64,000 nucleotides of DNA from Clostridium sp. SY8519 (GCF_000270305.1 NC_015737.1:863501-927500); one strand, 5' to 3'. Shown: positions 8,234-17,214, counted from the first letter of the stretch. The notes: generated by a model not told the origin, from the sequence alone. Translations and numbers: made by a program.

Positions 8234-9148
8234 ATGGATGGAAATACCGAAGATTTACAAAAGTTTGTTCCCCAAGTGCATTTTGAGCAAATACCTATTA
8301 AAAATTTATGTTCAAATCAAGATTACCAACGTAATCTTTCTATCAAACACGTTCAGCGTGCTGCAGCTAATTTTGACCTTTATCAGATAAACCCTGTAAA
8401 AGTAAGTAGACGTGATGGGATAAATTATGTGTTCAATGGACAACACACTATAGAGATTGTTGCTCTTGTATCTGGATCAAGAGAAACTCCTGTCTGGTGT
8501 ATGGTTTATGATGATCTTGTTTACACCCAAGAAGCAGATATTTTTGCAAATCAGATGAAATATGTCAAATCGCTATTACCTTATGAAATATTCATGGCTA
8601 ATATTGAAGCTGGTAATGATAGAGAACTTATTATTCGTGACCTTGTTGAATCATATGATCTCTCTATTACTTCTTCCTCTCGCCCCGGAGGTATATGTGC
8701 TGTATCCACTTTAATTAATATCTATGAAAAATATGGTTTTCACACTCTTGATCGTGTTTTACGCCTTTGCGTTGCCACATGGGAAGGTGCGCCTATGTCC
8801 TTTAGCTCCAATATGCTTAATGCTATTGCCCGTCTGGATAATGCTTATGGAGAAACAATGAAAGATGACACATTTAAAGAAAAAGTAGGACGTGTCTCTG
8901 TCAGAGAAATCAGTCGTACTGCCAGAGAACGTCGTGCCGGTTCATTAGGGTTTGCAGAAGCTCTTTTACTAGAATACAATAAAAAATCCAAGTATTCACT
9001 TCCTTTTGAGAAATTATACACTCATAAAACGCCCAAAAAAAGAGAACAATCAACTGAAGATGAATCCGGTCAAAGTTCCACTCCAGAAGGTCAGTTAGAT
9101 TTATTTTCTACGGATCAGAACAATGCTCAGGCTCTGCCAAACGAATAG
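8234..9148 (+). CDS. DUF6551-type ParB-like protein
   Basis: 304 residues, probably of the DUF6551 family often annotated beside recombinases of Clostridia elements. The N-terminal ParB-like block (about 15-100) has IPIKNLCSNQDYQRNLS, INPVKVSRRDG and the FNGQHTIEIVA motif, where GQH marks a ParB-type box. The middle and C-terminus are helical; the last 45 residues are disordered and charged. It starts two bases after the preceding stop, with GGAGGAAA upstream, so it ends the recombinase operon. In related ParB proteins this box binds CTP; whether that holds here cannot be told from sequence. Confidence 0.7.
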   Translation: MDGNTEDLQKFVPQVHFEQIPIKNLCSNQDYQRNLSIKHVQRAAANFDLYQINPVKVSRRDGINYVFNGQHTIEIVALVSGSRETPVWCMVYDDLVYTQEADIFANQMKYVKSLLPYEIFMANIEAGNDRELIIRDLVESYDLSITSSSRPGGICAVSTLINIYEKYGFHTLDRVLRLCVATWEGAPMSFSSNMLNAIARLDNAYGETMKDDTFKEKVGRVSVREISRTARERRAGSLGFAEALLLEYNKKSKYSLPFEKLYTHKTPKKREQSTEDESGQSSTPEGQLDLFSTDQNNAQALPNE

Positions 9149-9234
9149 CGCAGAGCCTTCAGCCTTCGTTCTATCCATACTTTCAAAAGAATACCCTACT
9201 TTAAGACTCCCTTTCATGCAAGCACTATTTTATC

Positions 9235-9543
9235 TTATTCCAAATTCATCATCCGCTCCATCCGCCACCTTATATATGAATACCCATTCCAAATATTTGC
9301 TTTTACCGGATACTCTTTCCTGTAAACAAATACAGTGTGATATTTAACAAAATGCATTCTACACCAGTTATGTATATCCTTCATATATATGTTATTTATA
9401 CCGTTCACCCACTGTTCTAAAGACCATATGTCTTTATCTGACAATAACTCCATTATGAACAGTACATTATAATATTGAATGACACCTACTCTCTTTCTTT
9501 CCTCTATTAACCTTTTACACAATAACCTATACTTAATGTTCAT
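9235..9543 (-). CDS. Hypothetical basic protein at the island's right end
   Basis: 102 residues, not recognised, convergent with the DUF6551 gene. Rich in aromatic and basic residues (RLLCKRLIEERKRVG; MHFVKYHTVFVYRKEYPV; WRMERMMNLE). A TAGGA site six bases before the ATG makes translation plausible. It could be a genuine small element gene, for example an excision factor, or a chance reading frame in AT-rich DNA; no homology is claimed. Confidence 0.35.
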   Translation of the reverse strand: MNIKYRLLCKRLIEERKRVGVIQYYNVLFIMELLSDKDIWSLEQWVNGINNIYMKDIHNWCRMHFVKYHTVFVYRKEYPVKANIWNGYSYIRWRMERMMNLE

Positions 9544-9607
9544 ATCGTTCCTATGCCCTCCCTCTAATCTATATTTTCCATCTTTATATACGTTATATAT
9601 ATAATTG

Positions 9608-10537
9608 TTATATAGTACATATAATCGCCTGCAGCATATCCAGAGTCTCTCCGCCTCTGCATTCGCCCACGATGATGCGATCCGGACGCATGCGCAGGGC
9701 TGTGCGAATCAGATCCCGGACAGTAATCGGATCCGCCTCGCCGCTTCCTTCGCCCCTGGTCTCCAGGCGAACCAGATTCGGCACATGCTTCAGCTGCAGT
9801 TCCGCCGCGTCCTCGATGGTAACCACCCGCTCCTCCTCCGGAATATACCGGGACAGCGCATTTAAAAACGTGGTTTTGCCGGAACCTGTGCCTCCGGATA
9901 CAAACAGGTTGTAACCGGCCTGTACTAAAATCTCCAGCATCCGGGCCGCCTGCCGGGATATCGAATGCATGCGGATCAGGCGCTCCATGGTGATGGGATC
10001 TCCCGAAAATCTGCGGATCGAAAGGCTTGCGCCGTCCAGGGACACCGGACGCAGTATAATATGCACACGGGAACCATCCGCCAGACGGCTGCTGACAATC
10101 GGACTGGCCTCATTGACCCTGCGGTTCTGCTTTCCCACAATCGTCTGTATGATATTCATCAGCGTCTCCTCGGAATCAAATGACTTTTCCCAGCGATACA
10201 GACGGCCTTGCTTTTCATAAAAGATCTTCCGGTACCCGTTGACCAGTATTTCGGTGATCTCCGGCTGATCCAGCAACTCCTGCAGAATATCCAGCTTGCG
10301 GAAGGAGTTGAACAGCTGCCGTTCCATGTGGGCTCTCCGCTCCAGCGAAAGGCTGTGCTGTCTGGCATACCCCCGGACTTCCCGGCTGATCATATGCCGC
10401 AGCTCTTCATCCGATATCTCCCGGGTCAGATCCATCCGGGCAAAGATCTCCTGCCGGATCCTGCGGAATTCTTCGCGGTCATCTGCCGCCTGCCGCCGGT
10501 TTCCTTCTTCCCGGCGCGTTTCTTCCCTGCCTCCCAT
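9608..10537 (-). pseudogene. cpaF: CpaF/TadA pilus-assembly ATPase, 3' half removed by the island
   Basis: Secretion ATPase that powers Tad (Flp) pilus assembly at the inner face of the membrane. Visible are the N-terminal helical domain, the FVSGGTGSGKTTFL Walker A, the TIEDAAELQL segment and RPDRIIVGECRGGE (Walker B and conserved loop). After DMLQA the conserved continuation (MNTGHDGS-like in the family) is replaced by IICTI and a stop in AT-rich DNA, so roughly the last quarter of the protein, including the His box, is absent. The ATG at 10537 is chosen because GGAAAGGAG precedes it; longer frames run through the upstream gene. The product is very unlikely to be functional. Confidence 0.9.
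9623..9626. other. Insertion junction of the island in cpaF
   Basis: The cpaF-like sequence is intact down to GCGAT on the minus strand, where family members continue with the methionine codon. To the left the DNA becomes AT-rich. The exact crossover dinucleotide and left attachment site cannot be read without the other end. Confidence 0.7.
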
Positions 10538-10653
10538 ATCTTTCTCCTTTCCCAGGCTTTCCAGGCTGTTTTTCTCTCGGTTTTCTGCCTGTATCCCTTT
10601 CTTCCCGGTCCCTTTTTCTGTTCTCCGCCTGTATTCTTTTCTGCCCGGTCCGT

Positions 10654-11706
10654 CTATATGTTTCCTGCCCTCTCCTCTGCCTGCTCCAGCAGGCCGCGGA
10701 TCTTTTCGCCCAGGCTCCCCTGCTGCCATTCCTGCAGCGTCCATTCGCCGCCTCCCGCCATGGACAGGGGCGGAAGCTGTACCCGGATCACCTGTCCCGG
10801 GGCGGCTCCCGCGGAAATGCAGAACCGCTCCATCTCTGCACCCACACAGTCCCCTGCCCGGCCCGGCGGCGTCACACAGAACACCCGGCAGTGTCCGGAC
10901 AGAAAAATCTCTGCCCCCCTGGGAATCTGTTCCATAAGAATCACCAGTTCCTCATACAGGCCGCTTTCGCCGGCCGTGCGCAGAAGCTGCCGGAGATCAT
11001 CCGGTGTCAGTTCGCTGACCGCCGTCGGGTTCTCTGCCGGCAGAACACAGGACAGGCTGCCCAGCCGGCTGGTATATGCTTCCATCTGCACTGCCCCGTT
11101 CCGCATCCCGAGCACCAGATCCGCCAGGTCTTCCTCCGGTTCCAGTCCCAGAAGCGTCCGCATACCGCTGAACGAAGACAAATCCAGAAACAGGACCGGG
11201 CAGGTCCCATTGCGGATCTGCGCGAAGGTCAGCGCAAATGCCAGCAGTTCTCCTGCGCCTGCCGCGCCCAGCACCAGCCACAGCCTGCGGTCCGCAGGCT
11301 CCGGCACAGCAGGACGGCTTTCCTTCCCGTTCTGATAAATGCGAAAAATTCTGCGGTAAATCGTCTCGCAGGACTGATAGGCATAAATCCTATCCTCCGT
11401 CTCCCTGCTCCGGTCTGTCACCAAAGGGATCCGGAGCACCCGCTGCTTCTGTGTCCGGGACATACTGAGCTGTCCCAGTACCTCTTCCGGCGCCGCAAGC
11501 ACATGCACCCATTCCCCCTCCTGCCCGGAAAGGCTCCAGTCTCCTTCACCGTACTCCCCATTTTTTGTATGCGTTTCCCCCTCTTCCTGCCCGCGGTACC
11601 GGATATGTACCGAGACCCTGTCGCCCAGGCGGTTTTTGGCATATACCGCAAGTCTGCGCAGATATTCCGGCTCCATTCCCATCAGAATCAGATTCAGCTG
11701 TGCCAT
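10654..11706 (-). CDS. TadZ/CpaE-like pilus localisation protein
   Basis: 350 residues, placed by context and fold: a ParA/MinD-like protein between a prepilin peptidase and cpaF. The N-terminal receiver-like region (about 1-110) starts QLNLILMGMEPEYLRR. The ATPase-like domain follows, with LVLGAAGAGELLAFAL in the Walker A position, where the conserved Lys-Thr is missing, then VLFLDLSSFSGM and LGLEPEEDLADLVLG. Loss of the P-loop lysine is known in atypical TadZ/CpaE proteins, which position the pilus machinery rather than hydrolyse ATP efficiently. GGAGGTGACAT directly upstream supports the ATG. Only 3 bases separate it from the peptidase gene. Confidence 0.75.
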   Translation of the reverse strand: MAQLNLILMGMEPEYLRRLAVYAKNRLGDRVSVHIRYRGQEEGETHTKNGEYGEGDWSLSGQEGEWVHVLAAPEEVLGQLSMSRTQKQRVLRIPLVTDRSRETEDRIYAYQSCETIYRRIFRIYQNGKESRPAVPEPADRRLWLVLGAAGAGELLAFALTFAQIRNGTCPVLFLDLSSFSGMRTLLGLEPEEDLADLVLGMRNGAVQMEAYTSRLGSLSCVLPAENPTAVSELTPDDLRQLLRTAGESGLYEELVILMEQIPRGAEIFLSGHCRVFCVTPPGRAGDCVGAEMERFCISAGAAPGQVIRVQLPPLSMAGGGEWTLQEWQQGSLGEKIRGLLEQAEERAGNI

Positions 11707-11709
11707 ATG

Positions 11710-12224
11710 TCACCTCCAGATCAGTGCCTGCAGCAGGTAGCCTGCCAGGACAGCCACGCAGAAATGCAGACGCCGTTCCGGATCTTTCGCTCCGCCATAG
11801 GGCGTCAGTTCCCCGGTCCGGGCCGTTTCCCGTATCCAAATAAATAATTCCAGAAAAGACGCGGCCAGAATCCGCCGCTTATGAAGTCTGACAGCACCGT
11901 ATCCCGCTGCCAGTATGAGTGAAAAAAAGATGCAGTGAAAAAGGACTCTGCTGCCATTGATACATCCGACAGCGGCCAGAAGTTTCAGATCGCCCGCGCC
12001 GAAGGCATGCGCGCGGAAGAGAAGCCAGCCGGCGGCCACGGGAAATGCAGACGCCAGAATGATATCCGGAATCCCCCGTGGAAATCCTGTCATCATCTGA
12101 ACCGAAATCCCCGCCAGAAACCCTGTGAGCACCAGCGAATTCGCCACCCGGCCATACAGAACATCCGACCGGGCCGCCAGAAGCAGCAGCGCTGCCGACG
12201 GTATAAAATAAATCAGTCCCCCAT
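11710..12224 (-). pseudogene. Prepilin peptidase (A24, TadV/CpaA type) with an apparent start-proximal frameshift
   Basis: Membrane aspartyl protease that processes Flp prepilins. The frame contains SDVLYGRVANSL (first catalytic Asp and the loop after the first helix) and GAGDLKLLAAVG, the GxGD second catalytic Asp, with further hydrophobic segments. The ATG at 12224, preceded by a G-rich ribosome site and a good promoter, reads only Met-Gly-Asp-stop. Adding one G to the G5 tract at 12218-12222 would join it to the peptidase frame to give a normal 171-aa protein starting MGGLIYFIPSAALLLLAA. Alternatives are a non-AUG start in the same frame or a GTG at 12147, which would delete the first catalytic Asp and helix. 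Confidence 0.7.
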
Positions 12225-12258
12225 AGAAATCCCCCCGTTTCTCCTGTGGATTGCCCTG

Positions 12259-12288
12259 ATTATAAAACCGGGTTCTTCCCCTTGTCCA
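12259..12288 (-). promoter_or_regulatory. Promoter of the Tad gene remnant
   Basis: On the minus strand TGGACA (12288-12283) and TATAAT (12264-12259) are 18 bases apart. It lies downstream of the terminator of the preceding gene and about 35 bases before the peptidase ATG. Confidence 0.6.
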
Positions 12289-12384
12289 GCACCGTTTTTG
12301 CTGTCTTTTCCGGCTCCGTCAGAATGCCCAATCTCCCTGTGTCCCCCTGAAGTTTCCCGTAAACAGCCCCCTGCCGCGTCATAC

Positions 12385-12416
12385 AAAAAACAGCCGATGC
12401 CTCGCATCGACTGTTT
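12385..12416 (-). terminator. Intrinsic terminator of the 838-aa gene
   Basis: On the minus strand AAACAGTCGATGC pairs with GCATCGGCTGTTT (one wobble pair), with a GAG loop and six T residues. It is 55 bases past the stop. Confidence 0.85.
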
Positions 12417-12470
12417 CTGAAAATCTTTGTGAAATCTGACGGGGCTTTCCGGCCGCCGCTCCACGCAGAG

Positions 12471-14987
12471 TTACGATTTCTGGTATACATAGTAAATATC
12501 CCCGGAATCCCGGAACATCTGCGCTGCATCCTTCATCGTTTTTGTAATATATTTCTTTGCCGCCGGATCGTAGAAGGTCACATTGGCACTGGTGTATCCG
12601 CAGATCAGCACCGGGCTGCGGTCCAGAATGGTATACACCGGATAGTTATATCCCAGATAATAGAGCACCTCATCCAGTGTGCATCCGGTCAGGTTAAAGA
12701 CATGACCGCTGCCCTGGGATTCTGTAAGCAGTTTCAGCGCATCGGTGCCCCCGGACAGCTTGGCGTCGGTATCCTCTGCCGTGGTGCCCATGGCCGCCAG
12801 CATAATGTTGACTGCCTTGGCTTCCGCGCTTTTTCCGCCCGCTTTCGGCAGGGCCATAGGATTCTTGCTCAGATACTTCGCACGGCTCCAGACGCAGTTC
12901 TGGCTGCTGTCAGTCACCACGCCTCCATAACGGTCCGCCAGCTGCACGGCTGCCGAAATATCCGCTGTGGCTTTTACCACTTTTCCCTGGGCATATACAT
13001 AGTAGTTGCTGGCAAAAATACGCTCATCCACTGCGATATCCACAGATCCTCTGGCTGCTGCCAGCTCCGAGGTCCGGACGCTGCTCTTTATGGACGCGCT
13101 GACCGGTTTCAGCAGCTTCAGACGGACGATTTTCTGATAGGGCTTAAGGGATGCCGTCTCCACGGTGATCTTTTCCTTGGTCACCAGCTCATTGTTCGTG
13201 ATCGTCAGGGGCGCCGTCTTTACATAGGCATGGTTTTTATATTTTACACTGTTTAATGTAATCACGCCCTCCGAGGAAATCTCCGCGTCTTTAAACCATA
13301 CCCCTTTCTGCTGATAGGTCTTCAGTACTTTGTTGTCTTCGGATGTGTCCACAATCCGGACCGTGGATATCGGAAGAAACGTCTGCCCCTGGGCCAGTCT
13401 GCTCCTGTCGCTTTCCGCCGCTTCTCCGTAAATGCAGTCCGTCCCCAGAAATCCCAGCGGGCGGATATAAGCCCCGTTCTCCGGCCTGATATCCGTGGTC
13501 CTGCCGGTCTCAAAATCAGTAATATGCATCACCGTCGGCGCTGTACCCTGCGACGACTCGGTCCATGCCAGATACCTGCCGTCCTGTGATGTTCTGGCTG
13601 TGGCGCTGCGCATAGTCTGAATAAACTCCGTTGCTTTTTTTGTATTCAGGTCCATTTCATAGACTTTGCTGCCGCTGCCGAAATAGAATTTCTCCTCGCC
13701 GGACACATACATCAGGGAGCCTATTTTTTCCTTCATCTGCTGGAAGGAACTGCTCTGCGGAATAAACAGCATCTCCTCCACCGCGTTCTCCACGATATCA
13801 TAATGGCAGACGCTGATCCCCACCTGCCCCTCATGGGCGCCCCGGTTCATGTATCCATAGACAATAAAATCCACACAGCCGCTTTCATCAATCCGGATGA
13901 TCCTGATATCATGTTCGCCGTAATTGTCCCGGATGTCCGTATCCTTTTCCTTTCGGAAACTGAACACCCTGGAGTACTGATTGCTGTCTTGATTGTAGAT
14001 CCACAGCTCCCCCTCCTGGACAAAAGCGACAATATTGGAGGATTCATTCGTGACATAATCCACATCCATGCTGCGGATCCCCAGATTCAGATACTGGCTG
14101 TCCGCTTCCGCCTCTCCGGAAAAAATCCGGTTGGCTGTCCGGGAAAAATCCACCAGATACGTCCTGCCGGAATCATAGCGCACCCGGTAGTACTCACTGA
14201 CATTGTAATATTCCAGGCCGCTGTCTCCCTTGTGTGTCACCATATAATTTACGGTAAAGCAGCTGTAGGAATTGAAAATCTCCTTCACGGACACATCCGC
14301 GTCGGTCACCTGACGGACAGCAAATCCGTTCCAGGCCACCTGTGCCGCCGTATCCTTAAGCGTAACGGTCTGTAGAGTCTCTTTTCCCGCATTGGCGGCC
14401 GTATCCAGGTAGGAGGCCAGTTCATTTCCATTGGATCCGTCCATGGATTTTTCGTGAAACATCCGGACAAATTTCAGCAGTTCGGGGAAATGGGCATTCG
14501 GGTAATTTGCCACCCGCAGATAATAATACCGTGTGCCTGCGGCTGTCTTTACTGTAATGACGGCCGTATAATTCTTTTCATCCGTCATGCTTCCGGACAG
14601 ATCAAAGGCGGCGGTTACCGTATCTTTCCCTTTCTTCTGCGCCGAAGCCTGCACTTCCCCGATGGTCTCAGTTCCGTCCGATGTCATGACCGTGCAGGTC
14701 AGCTGGCGGATCTGATTGCCGTAGGTGTCAATCCGCACCGGCAGCTGATAATTGCTGTCCAGCTGGGCGATATCATCCCGCATAGCCGCTGCGTTCATCT
14801 TCTGCGCGTAACCGTGGAGCTGATTCAGCGCGCTGTCGCCGCTCATGGTATATACGACCGGAAAGGAGGCATCTCCCATCGGTTCCGTTTCTGTTGTTTT
14901 CTCATGATTCACCGTCAGCCAGGAGACCGCCAGGGCTGCCAGGAAAACTGCCAGCAGAATGAGAAAGGATTTTACTTGTATTCGCAT
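12471..14987 (-). CDS. Membrane-anchored extracytoplasmic protein with C-terminal C39-like domain
   Basis: 838 residues, family not recognised. An N-terminal hydrophobic helix (about residues 7-26, FLILLAVFLAALAVSWLTV) anchors or exports it. The body contains many beta-strand repeats of propeller character (for example VAFVQEGELWIYNQD, KFYFGSGSKVYEMDL, GRYLAWTESS). The last 130 residues resemble a C39-like peptidase fold (LTGCTLDEVLYYLGYNYPV, then LICGYTSANVTFYDP), but the His expected before the GY strand is not evident, so a non-catalytic role is likely. It is monocistronic with its own terminator. Its position beside Tad genes may be coincidental; surface or envelope function is inferred. 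Confidence 0.65.
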   Translation of the reverse strand: MRIQVKSFLILLAVFLAALAVSWLTVNHEKTTETEPMGDASFPVVYTMSGDSALNQLHGYAQKMNAAAMRDDIAQLDSNYQLPVRIDTYGNQIRQLTCTVMTSDGTETIGEVQASAQKKGKDTVTAAFDLSGSMTDEKNYTAVITVKTAAGTRYYYLRVANYPNAHFPELLKFVRMFHEKSMDGSNGNELASYLDTAANAGKETLQTVTLKDTAAQVAWNGFAVRQVTDADVSVKEIFNSYSCFTVNYMVTHKGDSGLEYYNVSEYYRVRYDSGRTYLVDFSRTANRIFSGEAEADSQYLNLGIRSMDVDYVTNESSNIVAFVQEGELWIYNQDSNQYSRVFSFRKEKDTDIRDNYGEHDIRIIRIDESGCVDFIVYGYMNRGAHEGQVGISVCHYDIVENAVEEMLFIPQSSSFQQMKEKIGSLMYVSGEEKFYFGSGSKVYEMDLNTKKATEFIQTMRSATARTSQDGRYLAWTESSQGTAPTVMHITDFETGRTTDIRPENGAYIRPLGFLGTDCIYGEAAESDRSRLAQGQTFLPISTVRIVDTSEDNKVLKTYQQKGVWFKDAEISSEGVITLNSVKYKNHAYVKTAPLTITNNELVTKEKITVETASLKPYQKIVRLKLLKPVSASIKSSVRTSELAAARGSVDIAVDERIFASNYYVYAQGKVVKATADISAAVQLADRYGGVVTDSSQNCVWSRAKYLSKNPMALPKAGGKSAEAKAVNIMLAAMGTTAEDTDAKLSGGTDALKLLTESQGSGHVFNLTGCTLDEVLYYLGYNYPVYTILDRSPVLICGYTSANVTFYDPAAKKYITKTMKDAAQMFRDSGDIYYVYQKS

Positions 14988-15284
14988 GTGTTCTGTCCTG
15001 TATTCCTTCGTGTAAATTCACACAGCCCTGCGGATTTCCTGTGCCGCGGACTGCTCCGTTCCATTGTAAAGCCTTTTTCCCGCGTCAACAACCGCTTTTC
15101 CTTTCCTTTTCCATTGCAAATGTATTAAAAATTATTAACTTTCTTTTTCCCATTTCTTCCGGATTTTCTGCCCGGATTCAATGAATTTGTACATCTTTTC
15201 TTTATCTCTGCTTTATCCTTGGATATTTTCACCGATATTTTACATTCATGGCAGTTTTTCTTTAGATGTTTTTGCTAATACATG
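14988..15284. other. Gene-free divergent intergenic region
   Basis: About 300 bases between the divergent 838-aa gene and the CoA-transferase promoter. T-rich, with no gene or strong hairpin seen; it presumably holds the promoter of the minus-strand gene. Confidence 0.5.
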
Positions 15285-15313
15285 TTGGATTTTACAAAAT
15301 ACAGTGTTATAAT
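15285..15313 (+). promoter_or_regulatory. Promoter of the CoA-transferase operon
   Basis: TTGGAT at 15285-15290 and a perfect TATAAT at 15308-15313 are spaced 17 bases apart. A leader of about 60 bases leads to an AGGAGG site before atoD. Confidence 0.75.
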
Positions 15314-15380
15314 TATGTAGCGTGGTGAAGTCACTTGACTTCTCAATAAACTGAATGATGAACTTAGGAGGGACAGCGAA

Positions 15381-16040
15381 ATGGCTAAAACAAAAGTTAT
15401 TTCTGCAAAAGAAGCTGCTGCACTTGTAAAAGACGGCATGACTGTCATGGTCGGCGGCTTTATGACAAACGGAACTGCAGAATCTATCATCAAAGAGATT
15501 GCTGCTGCAGGCGCAAAAGACCTTACCGTAATCTGCAACGACGGCGGTTTCCAGGGTGTTGGTACCGGACGTCTTCTGGCAAACGGCCAGATCAAGAAGC
15601 TGATCGCATCTCATGTAGGCCTGAACAAGGAAGTTGCTGAGCGTATGAACAACGGCACTCTGGAATGTATTCTTCAGCCGCAGGGTACTCTGGCTGAGCA
15701 GATCCGTGCCGCAGGCGCAGGCTTAGGCGGCGTTCTGACCCCTACCGGCGTAGGCACCATCGTAGCCGACGGCAAGGAAACTGTTACTGTAGACGGTAAA
15801 GAATATCTGTTAGAGAAGCCGCTTCATGCGGATGTAGCGATCATCCAGGGATACAAAGCTGACGAAACCGGCAATGTACGTTATCTGGGATCCGCCCGTA
15901 ACTTCAATACCATCATGGCTTCCGCAGCTGATACCGTTATCGTAGAAGTAGAAGAGATCGGTCCTGCCGGCTGCATCGGTCCGGACTACGTTGAGACTCC
16001 TCACATCTATGTAGACTATTTAGTAAAGAAGGAGGACTAA
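15381..16040 (+). CDS. atoD: Acetate/acetoacetate CoA-transferase, subunit alpha
   Basis: 219 residues, the usual length for the alpha subunit of family I CoA-transferases. It moves CoA between acetate and short acyl-CoAs such as acetoacetyl-CoA or butyryl-CoA in the cytoplasm. The GGF...GTAESII start, [11 protein letters not shown], and [10 protein letters not shown] segment are typical of the family. A textbook promoter and AGGAGGGA site precede it; codon choice is more restricted than in neighbouring genes, suggesting high expression. Four bases separate it from the beta subunit. Which acyl-CoA is the physiological substrate cannot be decided from sequence; butyrate or acetoacetate metabolism both fit an anaerobic Clostridia. 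Confidence 0.9.
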   Translation: MAKTKVISAKEAAALVKDGMTVMVGGFMTNGTAESIIKEIAAAGAKDLTVICNDGGFQGVGTGRLLANGQIKKLIASHVGLNKEVAERMNNGTLECILQPQGTLAEQIRAAGAGLGGVLTPTGVGTIVADGKETVTVDGKEYLLEKPLHADVAIIQGYKADETGNVRYLGSARNFNTIMASAADTVIVEVEEIGPAGCIGPDYVETPHIYVDYLVKKED

Positions 16041-16044
16041 TCTA

Positions 16045-16701
16045 ATGGAAAGAAGCGAAATCAAACCATTCATTGCAAAACGTGTTGCTAAAGAACTTCA
16101 TGACGGTGACGTTGTAAACCTTGGTATCGGTCTTCCTACAATGGTTCCGGATTATCTGGATCCCAGCGTAGAGCTTACGCTGCAGTCTGAGAACGGCTTC
16201 ATCGGCCTCTCTGCAGTAGACGAAAGCGATCCGGAAGCGCCTTACATTGTAAACGCAGGCGGACAGCCGGCAGGTATCGCCAAAGACGGTATGTTCTTTG
16301 ACTCTGCCACATCTTTTGCTATCATCCGCGGTGGTCACGTAGACGCAACTGTACTTGGTTCCCTCCAGGTTGCTGAAAACGGTGACATCGCGAACTGGAT
16401 CATCCCGGGCAAGATGGTTCCCGGCATGGGCGGCGCTATGGACCTGGTTGTCGGTGCGAAAAAGGTTATCGTTGCTATGGAGCATACCCAGAAGGGCAAA
16501 CCTAAAATCTTAAAAGAGTGCACCCTGCCTCTGACCGCAAAAGCTCAGGTTAACCTGATCGTTACCGAGATGGGTGTTATGGAAGTAACCGACAAAGGTC
16601 TGGTTCTGACCGAATACAATCCGGAATTCACCGTAGAGCAGATTCAGGACGCTACCGAAGCTAAACTGATCATTGCTGACGATCTGAAACCGATGTGCTG
16701 A
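16045..16701 (+). CDS. atoA: Acetate/acetoacetate CoA-transferase, subunit beta
   Basis: 218 residues. It carries the catalytic glutamate in the QSENGFIG motif (about residues 50-57), which forms the glutamyl-CoA thioester, and the [13 protein letters not shown] segment. The gene follows atoD by four bases with GGAGG inside the end of atoD, so both subunits are made together as a heteromer. A strong terminator follows about 40 bases after the stop. Codon use matches atoD and differs from flanking genes. No butyryl-CoA dehydrogenase or thiolase genes are nearby, so it acts as a stand-alone CoA-transferase unit. Confidence 0.92.
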   Translation: MERSEIKPFIAKRVAKELHDGDVVNLGIGLPTMVPDYLDPSVELTLQSENGFIGLSAVDESDPEAPYIVNAGGQPAGIAKDGMFFDSATSFAIIRGGHVDATVLGSLQVAENGDIANWIIPGKMVPGMGGAMDLVVGAKKVIVAMEHTQKGKPKILKECTLPLTAKAQVNLIVTEMGVMEVTDKGLVLTEYNPEFTVEQIQDATEAKLIIADDLKPMC

Positions 16702-16740
16702 TCCCTTCGCTTTCCGCGAAAGAATCAACCGACGGAATGG

Positions 16741-16782
16741 AAAAAGCCATACCGAAGCAGCCGCTTCGGTATGGCTTTTTTT
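16741..16782 (+). terminator. Terminator of the CoA-transferase operon
   Basis: A 14-bp stem from AAGCCATACCGAAG to CTTCGGTATGGCTT, with a six-base loop and seven T residues. Since A residues lead into it, it may also act on the opposite strand for the glutaredoxin-like gene. Confidence 0.92.
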
Positions 16783-16832
16783 CTGACTTTTGCCGCATGC
16801 GGGTTGTTTTCCCGGTCGGCCCGCCGGCAGTG

Positions 16833-17072
16833 CTACTGCTGGGGATGCGCTTCCAGCCAGGCGATGATGTCGTCGCTTTCATACAGCGGCTCCCCGTCGA
16901 TAAACAGGCAGGGCACCTGCTCCTTTCCGCCGTGTGTGATCAGATAGACGCGGTCTTCCTCATTGGTATGAATGTCATGAAGCTCCACATCTGTACGGCC
17001 GCTCTGGCCGATTGCCCGCAGAACTCGTCTACAGTACGGACAGGTTTCAAATTTGTATAAATCAAGTTTCAT
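16833..17072 (-). CDS. Glutaredoxin/GST-N-like thiol redox protein
   Basis: 79 residues with a thioredoxin fold. The redox motif CPYC lies at about residues 11-14, and the conserved VPCLFIDG (cis-Pro loop) and ESDDIIAWL helix complete a glutaredoxin or GST N-terminal domain. It probably reduces disulfides or mixed thiols in the cytoplasm; the thiol partner in this organism is unknown. AAAGGAG seven bases upstream supports the ATG. It is a single gene, convergent with the CoA-transferase operon. Confidence 0.85.
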   Translation of the reverse strand: MKLDLYKFETCPYCRRVLRAIGQSGRTDVELHDIHTNEEDRVYLITHGGKEQVPCLFIDGEPLYESDDIIAWLEAHPQQ

Positions 17073-17214
17073 TTTGTGCTCCTTTCCTGCAAAATTTTCT
17101 GTTTAGCAGTGAAGCTTCACTGCTTCCCTTCTCCCTGTATTCTAACAAAACTCCGCACAATAGAAAAGACTTGTGTTACACTGAAAGCAAATTCCATGAA
17201 GGGAGTGTAATCTG

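Larger units (their letters stand above)
1..9623. mobile_element. AT-rich integrated island (composite; left end outside window)
   Basis: Base composition is clearly AT-rich up to about 9,620 and changes abruptly to GC-rich exactly where the cpaF reading frame begins. The content is typical accessory DNA: an IS91-type transposase, a truncated restriction gene, XRE regulators, a serine recombinase with its satellite ORFs, and ParB-like proteins. The right boundary is inferred from the loss of the conserved cpaF sequence at 9,623-9,626. The left boundary, and therefore the missing 3' half of cpaF, is not in the window. The island may be one element into which IS91 and other fragments later inserted, or several events stacked together. 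Confidence 0.75.

Noticed and set aside
10208..11335. Long plus-strand frame (375 codons) opposite cpaF/TadZ genes
   Set aside because: Antisense shadow: composition is Arg/Ser/Pro-rich as expected from a GC-rich opposite strand, and the minus frames have clear domains and ribosome sites.
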